Source: Treponema sp.
Lineage (GTDB): Bacteria > Spirochaetota > Spirochaetia > Treponematales > Treponemataceae
Direction of reading: 5' to 3'
NCBI GenBank assembly: GCA_016297405.1
Contig: JAEDGP010000002.1
Coordinates: 1 to 64,000 of the forward strand
DNA: 64,000 nucleotides
Under the pieces are notes generated by a model, which made no database searches, was not told the DNA's origin, and saw nothing but the letters and a program-made list of their open reading frames with translations. This document shows positions 10,201 through 18,842 of this stretch, in pieces. Position 1 is the first letter of the stretch; the number at the start of each line of letters is the position of its first letter. The translations under genes and the position numbers were made by a program.

Positions 10201-10458
10201 GTCCCAACCGAAACGGCGTTCAACCTTTTTGCCCTTCATTGTCTGGTAACGAGGAATAATATCTTTAATTGTTGAAGGAATGAAATGTCCAAAGTGTGGA
10301 AGTCCTGTTGCAAACGGAGGACCATCAAAGAATACGTATTCTTCACAACCTTCACGCTGGTCTACTGATTTTTTGAAAGTATCATTTTCTTTCCAGTATT
10401 TTAAGATTTCTTCTTCCTGTTTAGGGAAGTCTGCTTTAGGATCAACTGGCTTATACAT
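7246..10458 (-). CDS. ileS: Isoleucyl-tRNA synthetase
   Basis: A 1070-residue class I aminoacyl-tRNA synthetase charging tRNA-Ile. The nucleotide-binding HIGH-type motif is PHFGH at residues 54-58, within FDGPPFATGLPHFGH. The KMSKS loop (GRKMSKSLRNY) lies near residue 617. In between is the CP1 editing region with a cysteine-rich zinc site (CPRC). The wording around the HIGH motif and the long anticodon-binding C-terminus resemble the eukaryote/archaeal-like IleRS type found in some bacteria, a class known for mupirocin tolerance; this subtype call is inference. The ATG start has AGAGG upstream. Confidence 0.95.
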   Translation of the reverse strand: MYKPVDPKADFPKQEEEILKYWKENDTFKKSVDQREGCEEYVFFDGPPFATGLPHFGHFIPSTIKDIIPRYQTMKGKKVERRFGWDCHGLPVENLIEKELGINSKHEIEELGIDKFNDKCKASVLKYTSEWRTTITRMGRWVDFDHDYKTMNPDYMESIWWVAKSLWDKGLIYEGKYILPYCPRCSTVLSTHELAQGYKDVNDMTVTVRFKITKAPEGVNDPEMANGNTYFIAWTTTPWTLPSNLGLCMGPELDYVKIKDKESGDFYIFAEARLSAYYKDPQAYEIIYRHKGKDFLGAEYEPLFPYFANLKDPKACEAESRQKCEKGAFRMFNAAYVTTDDGTGIVHIAPAFGEDDHQVFAGSGVPEVEPIDAECKFTKAVPDYTGRFVKECDKDIMDRLKKEGKLIKKEQHLHSYPHCWRCGSPLIYRGIGSWFVKVADHHEALLRANSQIKWQPAHIKEGRFGKWLAGSRDWAVSRNRYWGNPIPIWKCEDPDCKEVLCVGSRDELKKLSGTYPEDLHKQFVDKITIPCKCGKTMRRIPEVFDCWFESGSMPYAQQHYPFENKDYFEKHFPANFISEGLDQTRGWFYTLTILASHLFDKPAFQNCVVNGLVLASDGRKMSKSLRNYTDPVEAINKFGADALRLFLIHSAVVKADDLRYSDEGVRDVIKNIILPLWNSYSFFVTYANIDGVEPTGHLFDNKLPSNPLDAWLLSITQKLVKDVTAGLDDYDLSGAVDPIVKFIDEMNNWYIRRSRRRFWKSENDTDKAEAYEALYIALKTFAQVASPFVPFITEEMWQNLKTVEDKDSVHLTDYPVYNDKWHNEELEFKMETVQKAVSMGRSLRNTFNLKNRQPLASVALVTRNSDEKRVLAEMEDSIREELNVKKVEFHDREDELVEYKAKANFKVLGKELGPKMKAAASIIMTLTSEQIQSVLEGSKVAIDVEGTSVELNTEKLIVERLEKDGLKVLNEGTLTVGLDSKITDELKKEGYVRDLVRGIQNLRKESGLNVTDRIKLTVSGDDELKSAFQMFETFVAGEVLASSTVFARSITAGTEVESEDKKWSISIVKA

Positions 10459-10600
10459 GTAGTTTGTTACCTCTAAATGAAATTACTATTTGGATTACAT
10501 TATGACATATTTTTGAATAATATTCTATATAGTCAAAAAGGTATTCTATTTTATTAATTATGGAATATTGCAAACACTTTGTCTTGCCGATAATAAGGAT

Positions 10601-11659
10601 ATGAAATCAGTTCGCATTTTTTCTTTGTTCCTGCTGTTTTTTTCATCGGTATTTGTTTATAGTCAAACTCCAGACAAAATCAAAGGTATATGGGCAAACG
10701 ACGACCGTCTGCTTTTCTTTGGAGGCGATAATGAAATTTCTGTAATTCTAAAATTATATTACGGCTGGTACTATGATAGAACAAGCGAAAACGAAAATTT
10801 CTCTACTCTTGCCCAAAGGAACGTGAACAACGCCACTTCACCAACTCCAATACGTCTGAACGCAAGATACAAAAAGCTTGGCGATGAAATAAATGCCTGG
10901 GAACTTCAGATATACAATGATGACAAATTAATAGACTCAATTCCTTTTTGCGTCATTGACGACAACATCTATCTGAATTTTCTGATTAAAGACAATAAAC
11001 ATTTAAATGATTCACAAACAAATAATTCAGAAAGAAACGAAAAATCAACATCCGGATTTTGGAAAGGAGTGAATTCCAGACAGACTATAAAGACATGCAA
11101 AGGAATAAGCCAAAAAGAGATTATCTGCTGGTACGTAGAAAATGACTGTGCCTACCGTCTGCGATTCTGGGAAACCACGATGGATTTTGATAACCAGGCC
11201 ATGGCCGCTTTTACCGATGGAGATAAGTTTTTTTCAATAAACAAACACATTGACAGCGCAAACAGCATTTTTACATGTACAAATGGACGGTCTTCCAGAA
11301 TCAGGAATGTAGAGAAATATCTTGAACTACCATTCGAAGTTACATATGACGAAACAAACACCATAGCAGCCATCGGGAAACCAACTTTTAAAAGAGCAAG
11401 TGAAAAATATTCAAAAGAGGATCTTATTGCTATTGTAAATGAAGCAAATAGCAAAATGTGTTCTATTCCACCTTCTCCTTTTCCTGTACCAGATTTTGAT
11501 TTTGAAAAACATCATTACGTAAAAGCTGAAAAGGAAATGACAAAAACCGATTTTCACTGGGATCTGATCGATGACATGGAGCAAGGAATTCAAATCATCC
11601 AGGAAGTGCGAGAAAGACAGAAACGTTTTGGGCCTAGAGGAAAAGACAGCGGAAACTAG
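10601..11659 (+). CDS. Secreted protein of unknown function
   Basis: A 352-residue protein with an N-terminal signal peptide (MKSVRIFSLFLLFFSSVF, cleavage probably after VYSQ). The start is placed at ATG 10601 because the signal peptide begins there and AAGGAT precedes it; the frame opens 33 bases earlier at a TTG with no support. The mature protein starts with a KIKGIWAND segment and is otherwise soluble, with a charged C-terminus (KRFGPRGKD). I recognise no domain. Divergent from ileS; thiI follows after 50 bp. Confidence 0.6.
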   Translation: MKSVRIFSLFLLFFSSVFVYSQTPDKIKGIWANDDRLLFFGGDNEISVILKLYYGWYYDRTSENENFSTLAQRNVNNATSPTPIRLNARYKKLGDEINAWELQIYNDDKLIDSIPFCVIDDNIYLNFLIKDNKHLNDSQTNNSERNEKSTSGFWKGVNSRQTIKTCKGISQKEIICWYVENDCAYRLRFWETTMDFDNQAMAAFTDGDKFFSINKHIDSANSIFTCTNGRSSRIRNVEKYLELPFEVTYDETNTIAAIGKPTFKRASEKYSKEDLIAIVNEANSKMCSIPPSPFPVPDFDFEKHHYVKAEKEMTKTDFHWDLIDDMEQGIQIIQEVRERQKRFGPRGKDSGN

Positions 11660-11674
11660 AAAAGCTAATAGTGA

Positions 11675-11703
11675 TAGTCAACAAAGCGTAAAAATTGTAG
11701 AAT
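11675..11703 (+). promoter_or_regulatory. Candidate promoter for thiI
   Basis: TAGTCA, 17-bp spacer, TAGAAT. The -10 ends 6 nt before the thiI ATG, which would give a leaderless or near-leaderless mRNA. No Shine-Dalgarno is visible in that gap. Confidence 0.35.
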
Positions 11704-11709
11704 ATACAC

Positions 11710-12903
11710 ATGACAACTTATCTTGCAAAAATCGGCGAGCTTTCTTTGAAAGGCTCAAACATAAAGACATTTGAACGGCTTCTTGTTCACAACGTAAAAG
11801 AATGCCTTACACACAGCGGTACAACTGCAAAAATCACTTTACGATCAGGACGGCTTTACCTGGAATGTGAAGAATCTGAGGAAAAAGGTGCAGAAAACGT
11901 TCTCAAGCATTTGCTTGGAATTACAGGCTGGGCTAAAACCAGAACCTGCGAAAAAGATATTGAACAGATTAAGATTGCAATCAAAGAAGAAGCAATGCTC
12001 TGCGTATCTAAAGGTGCAAAAACTTTTAAAATCGACGCCCGCCGAGCAGACAAGAAATTCCCCCTAGATTCATATCAGATTGCATGTGAAGGCGCAAGTC
12101 TTGTATTTGACGAAAGAATAATGGACGTTGATGTAAAAAATCCTGACGTCAAGATTTTCGTTGAAGTTCGTGAAAAATGTTTTGTTTATAGCTATGCAGA
12201 AAAAGGCTGCAGAGGACTTCCTGCATCTTGTTCCGGAAAAGGACTTCTGCTGCTTTCCGGCGGGCTTGACTCGCCTGTCGCCGGATACAGAATGATGAGA
12301 AGAGGCATGCGAGTTGACTGCGTTTATTTCCATTCCTACCCATATACTTCCGTTGAAGCACAGCAGAAAGTTGAAGAGCTTGCCAGACGAATCTCACAGT
12401 TCGGTATTTATACTTATCTAAATATAGTGCCTTTCACTGATGTACAGATGCGCATAAAGGAACGCTCTCCTCAGGATTGGACTACGCTTATGCTAAGGGT
12501 CTGCATGATGAAATGTTCAAATATGATTGCCCACCGCTGCCACGCTGACTGCATAATCACAGGTGAAAGCCTTGGACAGGTTGCAAGCCAGACTATGGAA
12601 AACATGAATGTAACAGAACATTTTGCAGAATATCCTCTTTTACGCCCTCTTGTAGGATTGGATAAGGAAGAAATAATTGATACTGCAAATTTCATAGACA
12701 CTTATGAAACATCCATTTTGCCTTACGAGGACTGTTGTGTATTGTTTAGTCCTAAACATCCAGTGTTACGAGGAACTACAGAAGAAGCGGAAAAAATTTA
12801 TACTGATCTTGATGCTCAAGTCCTTATAAAGAATGCCTTTGAGAATCGAAAAATCAAACACTTCATATTTGGAAAAGAAATTACCAAAGAAGAAGAACAA
12901 TAA
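11710..12903 (+). CDS. thiI: tRNA 4-thiouridine synthase (sulfurtransferase) ThiI
   Basis: A 397-residue cytosolic enzyme that thiolates U8 of tRNA and, in some organisms, supplies sulfur for thiamine. The N-terminal ferredoxin-like/THUMP region (about 1-165) is followed by a PP-loop ATP pyrophosphatase domain with the signature SGGLDSPVAGYRM near residue 182. A conserved cysteine (DCCVLFSPKHP, near 341) matches the position of the disulfide-forming Cys of E. coli ThiI. The E. coli C-terminal rhodanese domain is absent, as in many bacterial ThiIs, so sulfur must come from a separate carrier or desulfurase. Two hairpins follow. Confidence 0.92.
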   Translation: MTTYLAKIGELSLKGSNIKTFERLLVHNVKECLTHSGTTAKITLRSGRLYLECEESEEKGAENVLKHLLGITGWAKTRTCEKDIEQIKIAIKEEAMLCVSKGAKTFKIDARRADKKFPLDSYQIACEGASLVFDERIMDVDVKNPDVKIFVEVREKCFVYSYAEKGCRGLPASCSGKGLLLLSGGLDSPVAGYRMMRRGMRVDCVYFHSYPYTSVEAQQKVEELARRISQFGIYTYLNIVPFTDVQMRIKERSPQDWTTLMLRVCMMKCSNMIAHRCHADCIITGESLGQVASQTMENMNVTEHFAEYPLLRPLVGLDKEEIIDTANFIDTYETSILPYEDCCVLFSPKHPVLRGTTEEAEKIYTDLDAQVLIKNAFENRKIKHFIFGKEITKEEEQ

Positions 12904-12913
12904 AAAAAACATA

Positions 12914-12951
12914 AAAAAAGTGCCATTTTTAACATAAAACGGCGCTTTTTA
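12914..12951. terminator. Hairpin terminator after thiI
   Basis: The stem AAAAAGTGCC / GGCGCTTTTT (one G-U pair) with flanking A and T tracts can act in both directions between convergent thiI and the glycosyltransferase gene. Confidence 0.65.
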
Positions 12952-12959
12952 ACAAACTA

Positions 12960-13012
12960 AAATCACCACTAAAGTTAGACAAATGAAGTTCTATTTTAGT
13001 GGTGTTTTTTTT
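12960..13012. terminator. Second hairpin terminator (bidirectional)
   Basis: CACCACTAAA ... TTTAGTGGTG with a roughly 20-nt loop, followed by T8 on the plus strand and by AT-rich sequence on the minus strand. Together with the previous hairpin it separates the converging units. Confidence 0.7.
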
Positions 13013-13017
13013 ACTCA

Positions 13018-14145
13018 TCAAGATAGAAGAATCTTTGCAACTTTTCCTGCATCAGTATCGATGGTAATGGAATCGAAATTTCTTTTCATTTTCTGGTCAA
13101 AGTTCTTGTCATTCAAAATTTCATTTACTTTTGAATAAATATCAGCTGGTTTTTGTAAAAAATATCCGACTCTATTATCTACTGCAAAATGCATATTGCC
13201 TAATTCCTGATTATGAAGATATTTGCAGATAATTACAGGTTTTCGGCAACTTAAAACCTCCATCAATGTTGCAGGTCCAGCCTTAATGACTGCACAATCG
13301 CAAATTTTTACTAGTTCGTCCAGATAGTCAATGAAACCATAGACATGCAAATCGATTTTAGGGTTCGCAAGACGAATGATATTCATGTTGTTCTTCTTTA
13401 CAAGATCACGGCCACAAATGATAGCAATAGAAAACTCAGCTTTGTTTATGACACATTTATTGATGATTTCTGTTGCACCAGGAAGGCCTTCCCCACCACC
13501 TACTAGCAAAACAATTTTTTTATCAGGATCATAGCCATGTTTTATGCGAAGCTGCCTGATTTCTTCATCGGAAATAGATTTGCAGAATTTTTTATTCATA
13601 AGAAACGGGATTACCGTAACATTTTCTTCGGGAACACCACACCGTTCCACAGCAGAATCCCATGCTTCATCAGAATATACAAGGTATTTCAAATTTCTGT
13701 CATAGAACCAGAAATATGGAACGGTAAAAGGATCTGTAACAATGACTTTCAGATTAATCTTCCAAGGCATTGCCTGTGCAATTTCCTTAAGAATCGGTGA
13801 GAGAAGAAAGTGAAAAGATACGATATCTGTTGGATGCTCTTTATAAAGAATGCGTCGAATATGACTTCGTTCGGTAAAAGTGAGAATTCTAATGCAAAGA
13901 GTCTGAAACCATTTGAAAAAACCAAAATCATACAGAAGAGGCCACATCCCCTTAAAATAATTGCAGGAAACATTATATCCGCGTTCAACAAAGATATTGC
14001 CGATACCATGTTTTCGAAATCCGTTCACCATATGTATCTGGCAGCCAGGATCTTCTTTCATCATGGCTTCGGAAAGAACGCGGGCCGCAGAAATGTGTCC
14101 GGCACCTGTATTCAAATAAAAAAATAGAAACTTACGACTTTTCAT
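13018..14145 (-). CDS. GT28-family glycosyltransferase (diacylglycerol glycosyltransferase-like)
   Basis: A 375-residue protein of the MurG/UgtP/MGDG-synthase type. The N-terminal NTGAGHISAARVLSEAM glycine-rich loop is typical of diacylglycerol glycosyltransferases. GGGEGLPGATEI near residue 215 opens the C-terminal nucleotide-sugar domain. KAGPATLMEVLSCRKPVII near 285 is the donor-binding helix. The likely role is transfer of a hexose to diacylglycerol at the inner leaflet, giving the glycolipids known from treponemal membranes; the exact sugar cannot be read from the sequence. It lies 9 bp downstream of the outer-membrane protein gene on the same strand. Confidence 0.75.
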   Translation of the reverse strand: MKSRKFLFFYLNTGAGHISAARVLSEAMMKEDPGCQIHMVNGFRKHGIGNIFVERGYNVSCNYFKGMWPLLYDFGFFKWFQTLCIRILTFTERSHIRRILYKEHPTDIVSFHFLLSPILKEIAQAMPWKINLKVIVTDPFTVPYFWFYDRNLKYLVYSDEAWDSAVERCGVPEENVTVIPFLMNKKFCKSISDEEIRQLRIKHGYDPDKKIVLLVGGGEGLPGATEIINKCVINKAEFSIAIICGRDLVKKNNMNIIRLANPKIDLHVYGFIDYLDELVKICDCAVIKAGPATLMEVLSCRKPVIICKYLHNQELGNMHFAVDNRVGYFLQKPADIYSKVNEILNDKNFDQKMKRNFDSITIDTDAGKVAKILLS

Positions 14146-14154
14146 ACACCACCA

Positions 14155-15879
14155 TTAAAAGAAAACCTTCGCAGAAACCGCAAAATAGTGATTAAAAAGA
14201 TCAGAAACACGCTTTTCCCAATCTTTTCTGGCAGCTGTTACTTCCTCAACATTGCTATAGCTTTCAGAATACATTGGACTATCTACACCATCATTTCTGA
14301 CATACTCAAAAGTATAACCGAAATTCAGAATAACTGAATTATTTTTTTTCCGAAAAACATCAACATCAAGATTAAATGCGGCCTGCATTACATACATGAT
14401 AGTATCCTGCTTAAGGAAATCTGTAACATCCAAAGCAGAATCAAGACCATTGACATTAGCTTTGACAGTTCCATCTGAATAAATTCCATCAGAACCATTG
14501 GAATAAAGGCTCAGAACCTCTTCAGCCTCCAAAGACTGATATGGATTTGCATGTCTTATAAAAGTTGTCTGTGTGGTAAGATGTACATTAGGAATCGGTT
14601 TGAAATTCATTTTTAGGGAAATCCGGTCTGAATTTGGAGGAAGGGAAAGTCCCATTGGAACAGCACAGTTTGTATAATCCATATAATTGTATTTTCCATC
14701 GCTTGTATCGTAGTAGGAATAACAATAAGGAGTTACCAGATCATAGTTGAAAGATATCAGATTGCACATGGAATCGACAGGCGTATATACAAAGCCAAAG
14801 GTAAACGCACTTCTGATTGCCGCATCATTAAGCTTAAGCTTTAAAAGCTTCTTTATCTTCATATCATCAAAAGCTGCAGAAGCTGTAAGCATAAAGAAAT
14901 TTTCAGGTTTCCAGTCAATCTGGACTCCCGCAAGAACGTTTTCACAATATCCTGCAACATTAGCAATTATCACATAAGGAACAGGCAGCAAATAGGATGG
15001 CTGAAAAGATTTTCCATACACAACAGATTCAAAATAAGACAAAGCGAATCTATCATCTAGGAAAGGAACTCTTAGAGAATGGAATGAAAGAAATTTTCCA
15101 GCGGCAAACTCATTCTGCGAAAATCTGTTCCATGCCCCGATCATTCCAAAATACTGGGAATAATCGAAAAAACCATTCTGCCAGTTTATGGTGGCATTCA
15201 AAGCCTGATATCCATTAGGATTCATAATAAGACTGGAATCCGGAAACCTGCCAAAACCTGTTTTATTCAATCCTATGCTTCCATACAGGTTTTCGTTACC
15301 AAAAGTCACTACACCGTTCACATCGAATACACAATCCACGTTCTTAAAATCCAGAAAAGCATTCTTTATTTCAAGTTCCCGATTTGGTTCCATGTATTTT
15401 CCATAAAATGATGAATAATCATTCCCATCATTGAACACAATTGCGCCAGTATTATAACTCAACCCAAAAAGACCTTTATAAAAATCGCCGGAAACATAAG
15501 TCTCCCCTGAAATTCTGTGGGAATCAGCATATTTTTCCCTGGCGTCATTTCCAGTTAATTCGACCTGAGTATATTTTGCCTTAAAATCTACTCCTGCGCT
15601 GACTGTACAGGAGTTTGAAAAATATCGTTCCAGGTAATACCTGGCTTTTTTTGCTTCAATGTTGTCATCGCATGATTCTACAGTTTTCAAAACATCATAT
15701 ACAACATTTACAGGAAAAGGACGCAACTGAGGAAGTCTTTTTACATAACCTTTTAATTCCCAGCCAATGGCATCAGAATAAAAATCATCGGATGGTTCAA
15801 CGCTAACCTGAGAAAAAACTGAAAGAGGTAGAATAATCCCAATGAAAAAAGCAAATATAATTTTTTTAGACGAAATCAA
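14155..15879 (-). CDS. Outer-membrane beta-barrel protein of unknown function
   Basis: About 574 residues. The signal peptide (KKIIFAFFIGIILPLSVFSQ) is followed by a short helical segment and then many alternating beta strands rich in aromatic residues and Asn/Gly turns. The last residues (YFAVSAKVFF) end in Phe, as expected for a BAM-recognised beta-signal. The start is probably TTG 15879, 7 nt after AGGA; TTG 15885 is only 1 nt from it. It resembles spirochaetal barrel proteins in general; no specific family recognised. Probably co-transcribed with the downstream glycosyltransferase. Confidence 0.65.
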   Translation of the reverse strand: MISSKKIIFAFFIGIILPLSVFSQVSVEPSDDFYSDAIGWELKGYVKRLPQLRPFPVNVVYDVLKTVESCDDNIEAKKARYYLERYFSNSCTVSAGVDFKAKYTQVELTGNDAREKYADSHRISGETYVSGDFYKGLFGLSYNTGAIVFNDGNDYSSFYGKYMEPNRELEIKNAFLDFKNVDCVFDVNGVVTFGNENLYGSIGLNKTGFGRFPDSSLIMNPNGYQALNATINWQNGFFDYSQYFGMIGAWNRFSQNEFAAGKFLSFHSLRVPFLDDRFALSYFESVVYGKSFQPSYLLPVPYVIIANVAGYCENVLAGVQIDWKPENFFMLTASAAFDDMKIKKLLKLKLNDAAIRSAFTFGFVYTPVDSMCNLISFNYDLVTPYCYSYYDTSDGKYNYMDYTNCAVPMGLSLPPNSDRISLKMNFKPIPNVHLTTQTTFIRHANPYQSLEAEEVLSLYSNGSDGIYSDGTVKANVNGLDSALDVTDFLKQDTIMYVMQAAFNLDVDVFRKKNNSVILNFGYTFEYVRNDGVDSPMYSESYSNVEEVTAARKDWEKRVSDLFNHYFAVSAKVFF

Positions 15880-15933
15880 AATCAATTCCTAATTTATACG
15901 CTACATGTATAGTTCTTCTATTTTATATCTTTA

Positions 15934-15961
15934 TTGCATGAATTACAAGTTATGTGATATT
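15934..15961 (+). promoter_or_regulatory. Candidate promoter for the UDG-priA unit
   Basis: TTGCAT, 16-bp spacer, GATATT, with the UDG ATG 11 nt beyond the -10. The leader would be only a few bases and has no Shine-Dalgarno. Confidence 0.3.
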
Positions 15962-15972
15962 CTTTAACCATA

Positions 15973-16776
15973 ATGAAGGGTTCAGACAAGACACAGATTT
16001 ACGGTTTATTGAATGTGATTTCAGACTATTGTTACGGATATAAGTCACCGGAATTTAATCAGAACTTTAATTTCCAAGATGACATGGCATCACAATCAGC
16101 AGATGAAAACAAGGACTCTTCCGTAGAAAAGAAGTTTGTTACCTGTGATTCTTCCCGGACAACAATAAATACAACAAAGCCAAAATCGTCTTCTTTAACA
16201 TTAGATTCAATTGAAAGAAAAATCCACGAATGCAAACGTTGCCCTCTCCATTCAGGAAAGACAAATTACGTGCCAGGAACTGGTGTTTCTTCTCCCTATG
16301 TGCTGGTAATTGGCGAAGGTCCGGGAGAGGAAGAAGACAAATCAGGCCTCCCATTCGTTGGTCCTGCAGGAAAGCTTTTGGACAAAATGCTCAACGCCAT
16401 CGACCTGGATAGAAACGTAAACTGCTACATCGCAAATGCAGTAAAATGCCGGCCACCGATGAACAGAGATCCGCTTCCAGAAGAATCTCTTGCATGCAGA
16501 TCTTTTCTTGACGCACAGATTCATGTTCTGAAACCTAAAATGATTCTTCTTGTGGGCAAGGTCAGCGCTCATGATATTCTTCAAAATGACTACACCATAG
16601 CACAGATGCGCCAGCGTTTGTTTGAATACAACGGAATTCCTGTTGTAGTGACCTATCATCCAAGTGCGCTTCTTAGAAACCAGGAATTGAAGCGTCCTGC
16701 ATGGGAAGATCTTAAATTCTTCAAATCAAAACTTGAAGAAATCGCTCCTGATTACAACCGAAATTTCAAGAAGTAA
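15973..16776 (+). CDS. Family 4 uracil-DNA glycosylase (4Fe-4S)
   Basis: A 267-residue base-excision repair enzyme removing uracil from DNA. After a roughly 75-residue low-complexity N-terminus come CKRCPLH (Cys 86 and 89) and later CYIANAVKC (Cys 151 and 158), the usual four ligands of the iron-sulfur cluster. Motif A is GEGPGEEEDKSGLPFVG near 114 and motif B is YHPSALL near 226. N-terminal extensions of this kind also occur in domains related to the phage DNA polymerase fusion family, but the whole protein here is consistent with type 4 UDG. priA follows after 3 bp. Confidence 0.85.
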   Translation: MKGSDKTQIYGLLNVISDYCYGYKSPEFNQNFNFQDDMASQSADENKDSSVEKKFVTCDSSRTTINTTKPKSSSLTLDSIERKIHECKRCPLHSGKTNYVPGTGVSSPYVLVIGEGPGEEEDKSGLPFVGPAGKLLDKMLNAIDLDRNVNCYIANAVKCRPPMNRDPLPEESLACRSFLDAQIHVLKPKMILLVGKVSAHDILQNDYTIAQMRQRLFEYNGIPVVVTYHPSALLRNQELKRPAWEDLKFFKSKLEEIAPDYNRNFKK

Positions 16777-16779
16777 AAC

Positions 16780-18783
16780 ATGAAAAAGTATCTGGAAGTG
16801 GTTTTAAACATTCCGTTAAACCAGACTTTTACATATAGCTATGTCTCACCAGAAAACGAAAATCCCCTGCTTCTTCCAGAAACCGGAAAACGTGCTGAAC
16901 TCAGATTCGGAAACCAGAAGAAAACTGGATTCATCACAAATGTCTATGATTCTCTGCCAGAAAACTGTCCTGTAACAGAAGACAAAATCCGAAACATAAC
17001 AAGAATCATCGATAAAGAACCGCTTTTCAATTCAGAAATTTATGAAATTGCAAAATGGATTTCAAAATTCTACCTGTGTTCAATCGGGGAAGCGGTCTTT
17101 TCGATAATTCCTTCCGGAAGACGAGAATCAAGCGAAAACGGTTTTTCCTTTGAAAGCGAATTGAGTTTTGAAAAACAGAATTCACTCTCTGCTGAGCAAC
17201 TTCAAGCGGTGCAAAGCATTACCCAGTCAAGCAAAAGCAAAAAAGCCGAATATCATTACATATACGGCCCCACTGGTACTGGAAAAACCGAAGTATTTCT
17301 TTCTGCGGCAAGTAAAATTCTGGAAACAGGGAAAGGCGTAATTTACCTGGTGCCAGAAATCTCACTTACCCAACAGGTAATCGAAGCCGTAGTCAAACGA
17401 TTCGGCAATACTGCTGCTGTACTTCACTCAGGTCTTACACCAAGTCAGAAACTTGCCCAATGGAAAAAAATAATGCACAGGGAATGCAGAATAGTGATTG
17501 GTGCACGAAGTGCAGTTTTTGCTCCAGTACCAGATTTGGGACTTATCATAATCGATGAAGAGCATGACGGTTCATACAAATCCCACAGCACGCCAAGATT
17601 TCATGCAAGACAGGCGGCAATGTTTCGCGTAAATATTCTGGGAATTCCCCTTGTAATGGGTAGCGCCACTCCGTCAGTGGAAGCCTGGAAAATGATGAGC
17701 GAAAAAAAAATACATTCACATATTCTTAGCAAGCGACTAGCTGGTGGAAGCATGCCAACCATCAAAGTTATCGATCTTTCAAAAACTAATTCCACAGGAT
17801 GCATTTCCTATGAGCTTGCACAGGAGATAAGGAATACCCTTGACCAGAAAAAGCAGTCAATCCTATTTTTAAACCGGCGTGGATTTACGCATTTTTTCCG
17901 CTGCCAATCCTGCGGATTTGAGCTTTCATGCAAAAACTGTTCAGTTCCTATGACCTTCCACAAAAACGAAAACCGTCTTCGTTGCCATTACTGCGGCTGG
18001 TCTGTCCAACCTCCTCAGGTGTGTCCAAAATGCAGTTCCCTTGATGTAGGATATTCTGGCTTCGGCACAGAATTCATTGAAGCTGAAACCCGGGCAAAAT
18101 TTCCATCAGCAAAAGTTCTTAGAATCGACACAGATTCGCTTACAAAGAAAGGTGAACTTCAAGAAAAACTTGAAGCTTTCAAAAAAGGCGACTATGACAT
18201 TATGCTGGGAACCCAAATGGTAGCAAAAGGATTAAATTTTCCAAAGCTTCAGCTGGTTGGTGTGATAATGGCTGATACGGGACTGCACATGCCTGACTTC
18301 AGGGCCAGCGAGCGTACATTTTCACTGATTACACAAGTTGCAGGCAGAGCCGGCCGTTATTTCCCGGACGGAAAAGTTTTCGTTCAGACATACAACCCGC
18401 TTAGAGAGCCCATTCGCTTTGCCTGTTCCCATGACATAAAAGGATTTTACGAATACGAACTTGATCAGCGAAAGATGCTTGGATTTCCGCCATTTTCCAG
18501 ACTTATAAGACTTGTTTTCAGATCATCCTCATTGCAAATGGCTGCCAGCTCATGCGAACATGGTGCGAATATCATAAGGCAGGCACTAGGAAAAGAAGGC
18601 TATATTCTGGGGCCTTCAGAATGTCCAATCCTGAAAATTGCAATGAATTTCCGTTACCAGATAATACTTTGCGGGCAAAACATTCGCTATCTGCAAGAAG
18701 CCTGCAATGTTCTGCTGAACAACTACACCCACCCGCAGTCAGTTTACATTGAATGCGATGTGGATCCCACAAGCCTGCTATAA
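16780..18783 (+). CDS. priA: Primosomal protein N' (replication restart helicase PriA)
   Basis: A 667-residue 3'-5' DNA helicase that reloads the replisome at stalled forks. The N-terminal 3'-end binding domain is about 1-100. The Walker A motif GPTGTGKTE starts near residue 163 and the Walker B DEEHD near 259. Between the two helicase lobes is the paired zinc-binding region (CQSCGFELSCKNC ... CHYCGW ... CPKC, about 375-420). The QVAGRAGR motif VI follows. Length and order are typical. Three bases downstream of the UDG gene, so a repair/restart operon. Confidence 0.95.
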   Translation: MKKYLEVVLNIPLNQTFTYSYVSPENENPLLLPETGKRAELRFGNQKKTGFITNVYDSLPENCPVTEDKIRNITRIIDKEPLFNSEIYEIAKWISKFYLCSIGEAVFSIIPSGRRESSENGFSFESELSFEKQNSLSAEQLQAVQSITQSSKSKKAEYHYIYGPTGTGKTEVFLSAASKILETGKGVIYLVPEISLTQQVIEAVVKRFGNTAAVLHSGLTPSQKLAQWKKIMHRECRIVIGARSAVFAPVPDLGLIIIDEEHDGSYKSHSTPRFHARQAAMFRVNILGIPLVMGSATPSVEAWKMMSEKKIHSHILSKRLAGGSMPTIKVIDLSKTNSTGCISYELAQEIRNTLDQKKQSILFLNRRGFTHFFRCQSCGFELSCKNCSVPMTFHKNENRLRCHYCGWSVQPPQVCPKCSSLDVGYSGFGTEFIEAETRAKFPSAKVLRIDTDSLTKKGELQEKLEAFKKGDYDIMLGTQMVAKGLNFPKLQLVGVIMADTGLHMPDFRASERTFSLITQVAGRAGRYFPDGKVFVQTYNPLREPIRFACSHDIKGFYEYELDQRKMLGFPPFSRLIRLVFRSSSLQMAASSCEHGANIIRQALGKEGYILGPSECPILKIAMNFRYQIILCGQNIRYLQEACNVLLNNYTHPQSVYIECDVDPTSLL

Positions 18784-18842
18784 AAAAACAGAAAAAAAAT
18801 TATTTCATCAAATAAAACTAATAAACTTTCACAAACAAACGG

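Noticed and set aside
10586..10594. GCCGATAAT, an exact sigma-28 -10 sequence, before the secreted-protein gene
   Set aside because: No TAAA at the right distance, and the start would fall on the ATG although an AAGGAT ribosome site lies between.
15973..16210. Frameshift or false N-terminus on the UDG gene (about 75 residues before the first cysteines)
   Set aside because: Such N-terminal extensions are common in family 4 glycosylases and the promoter position fits the first ATG.
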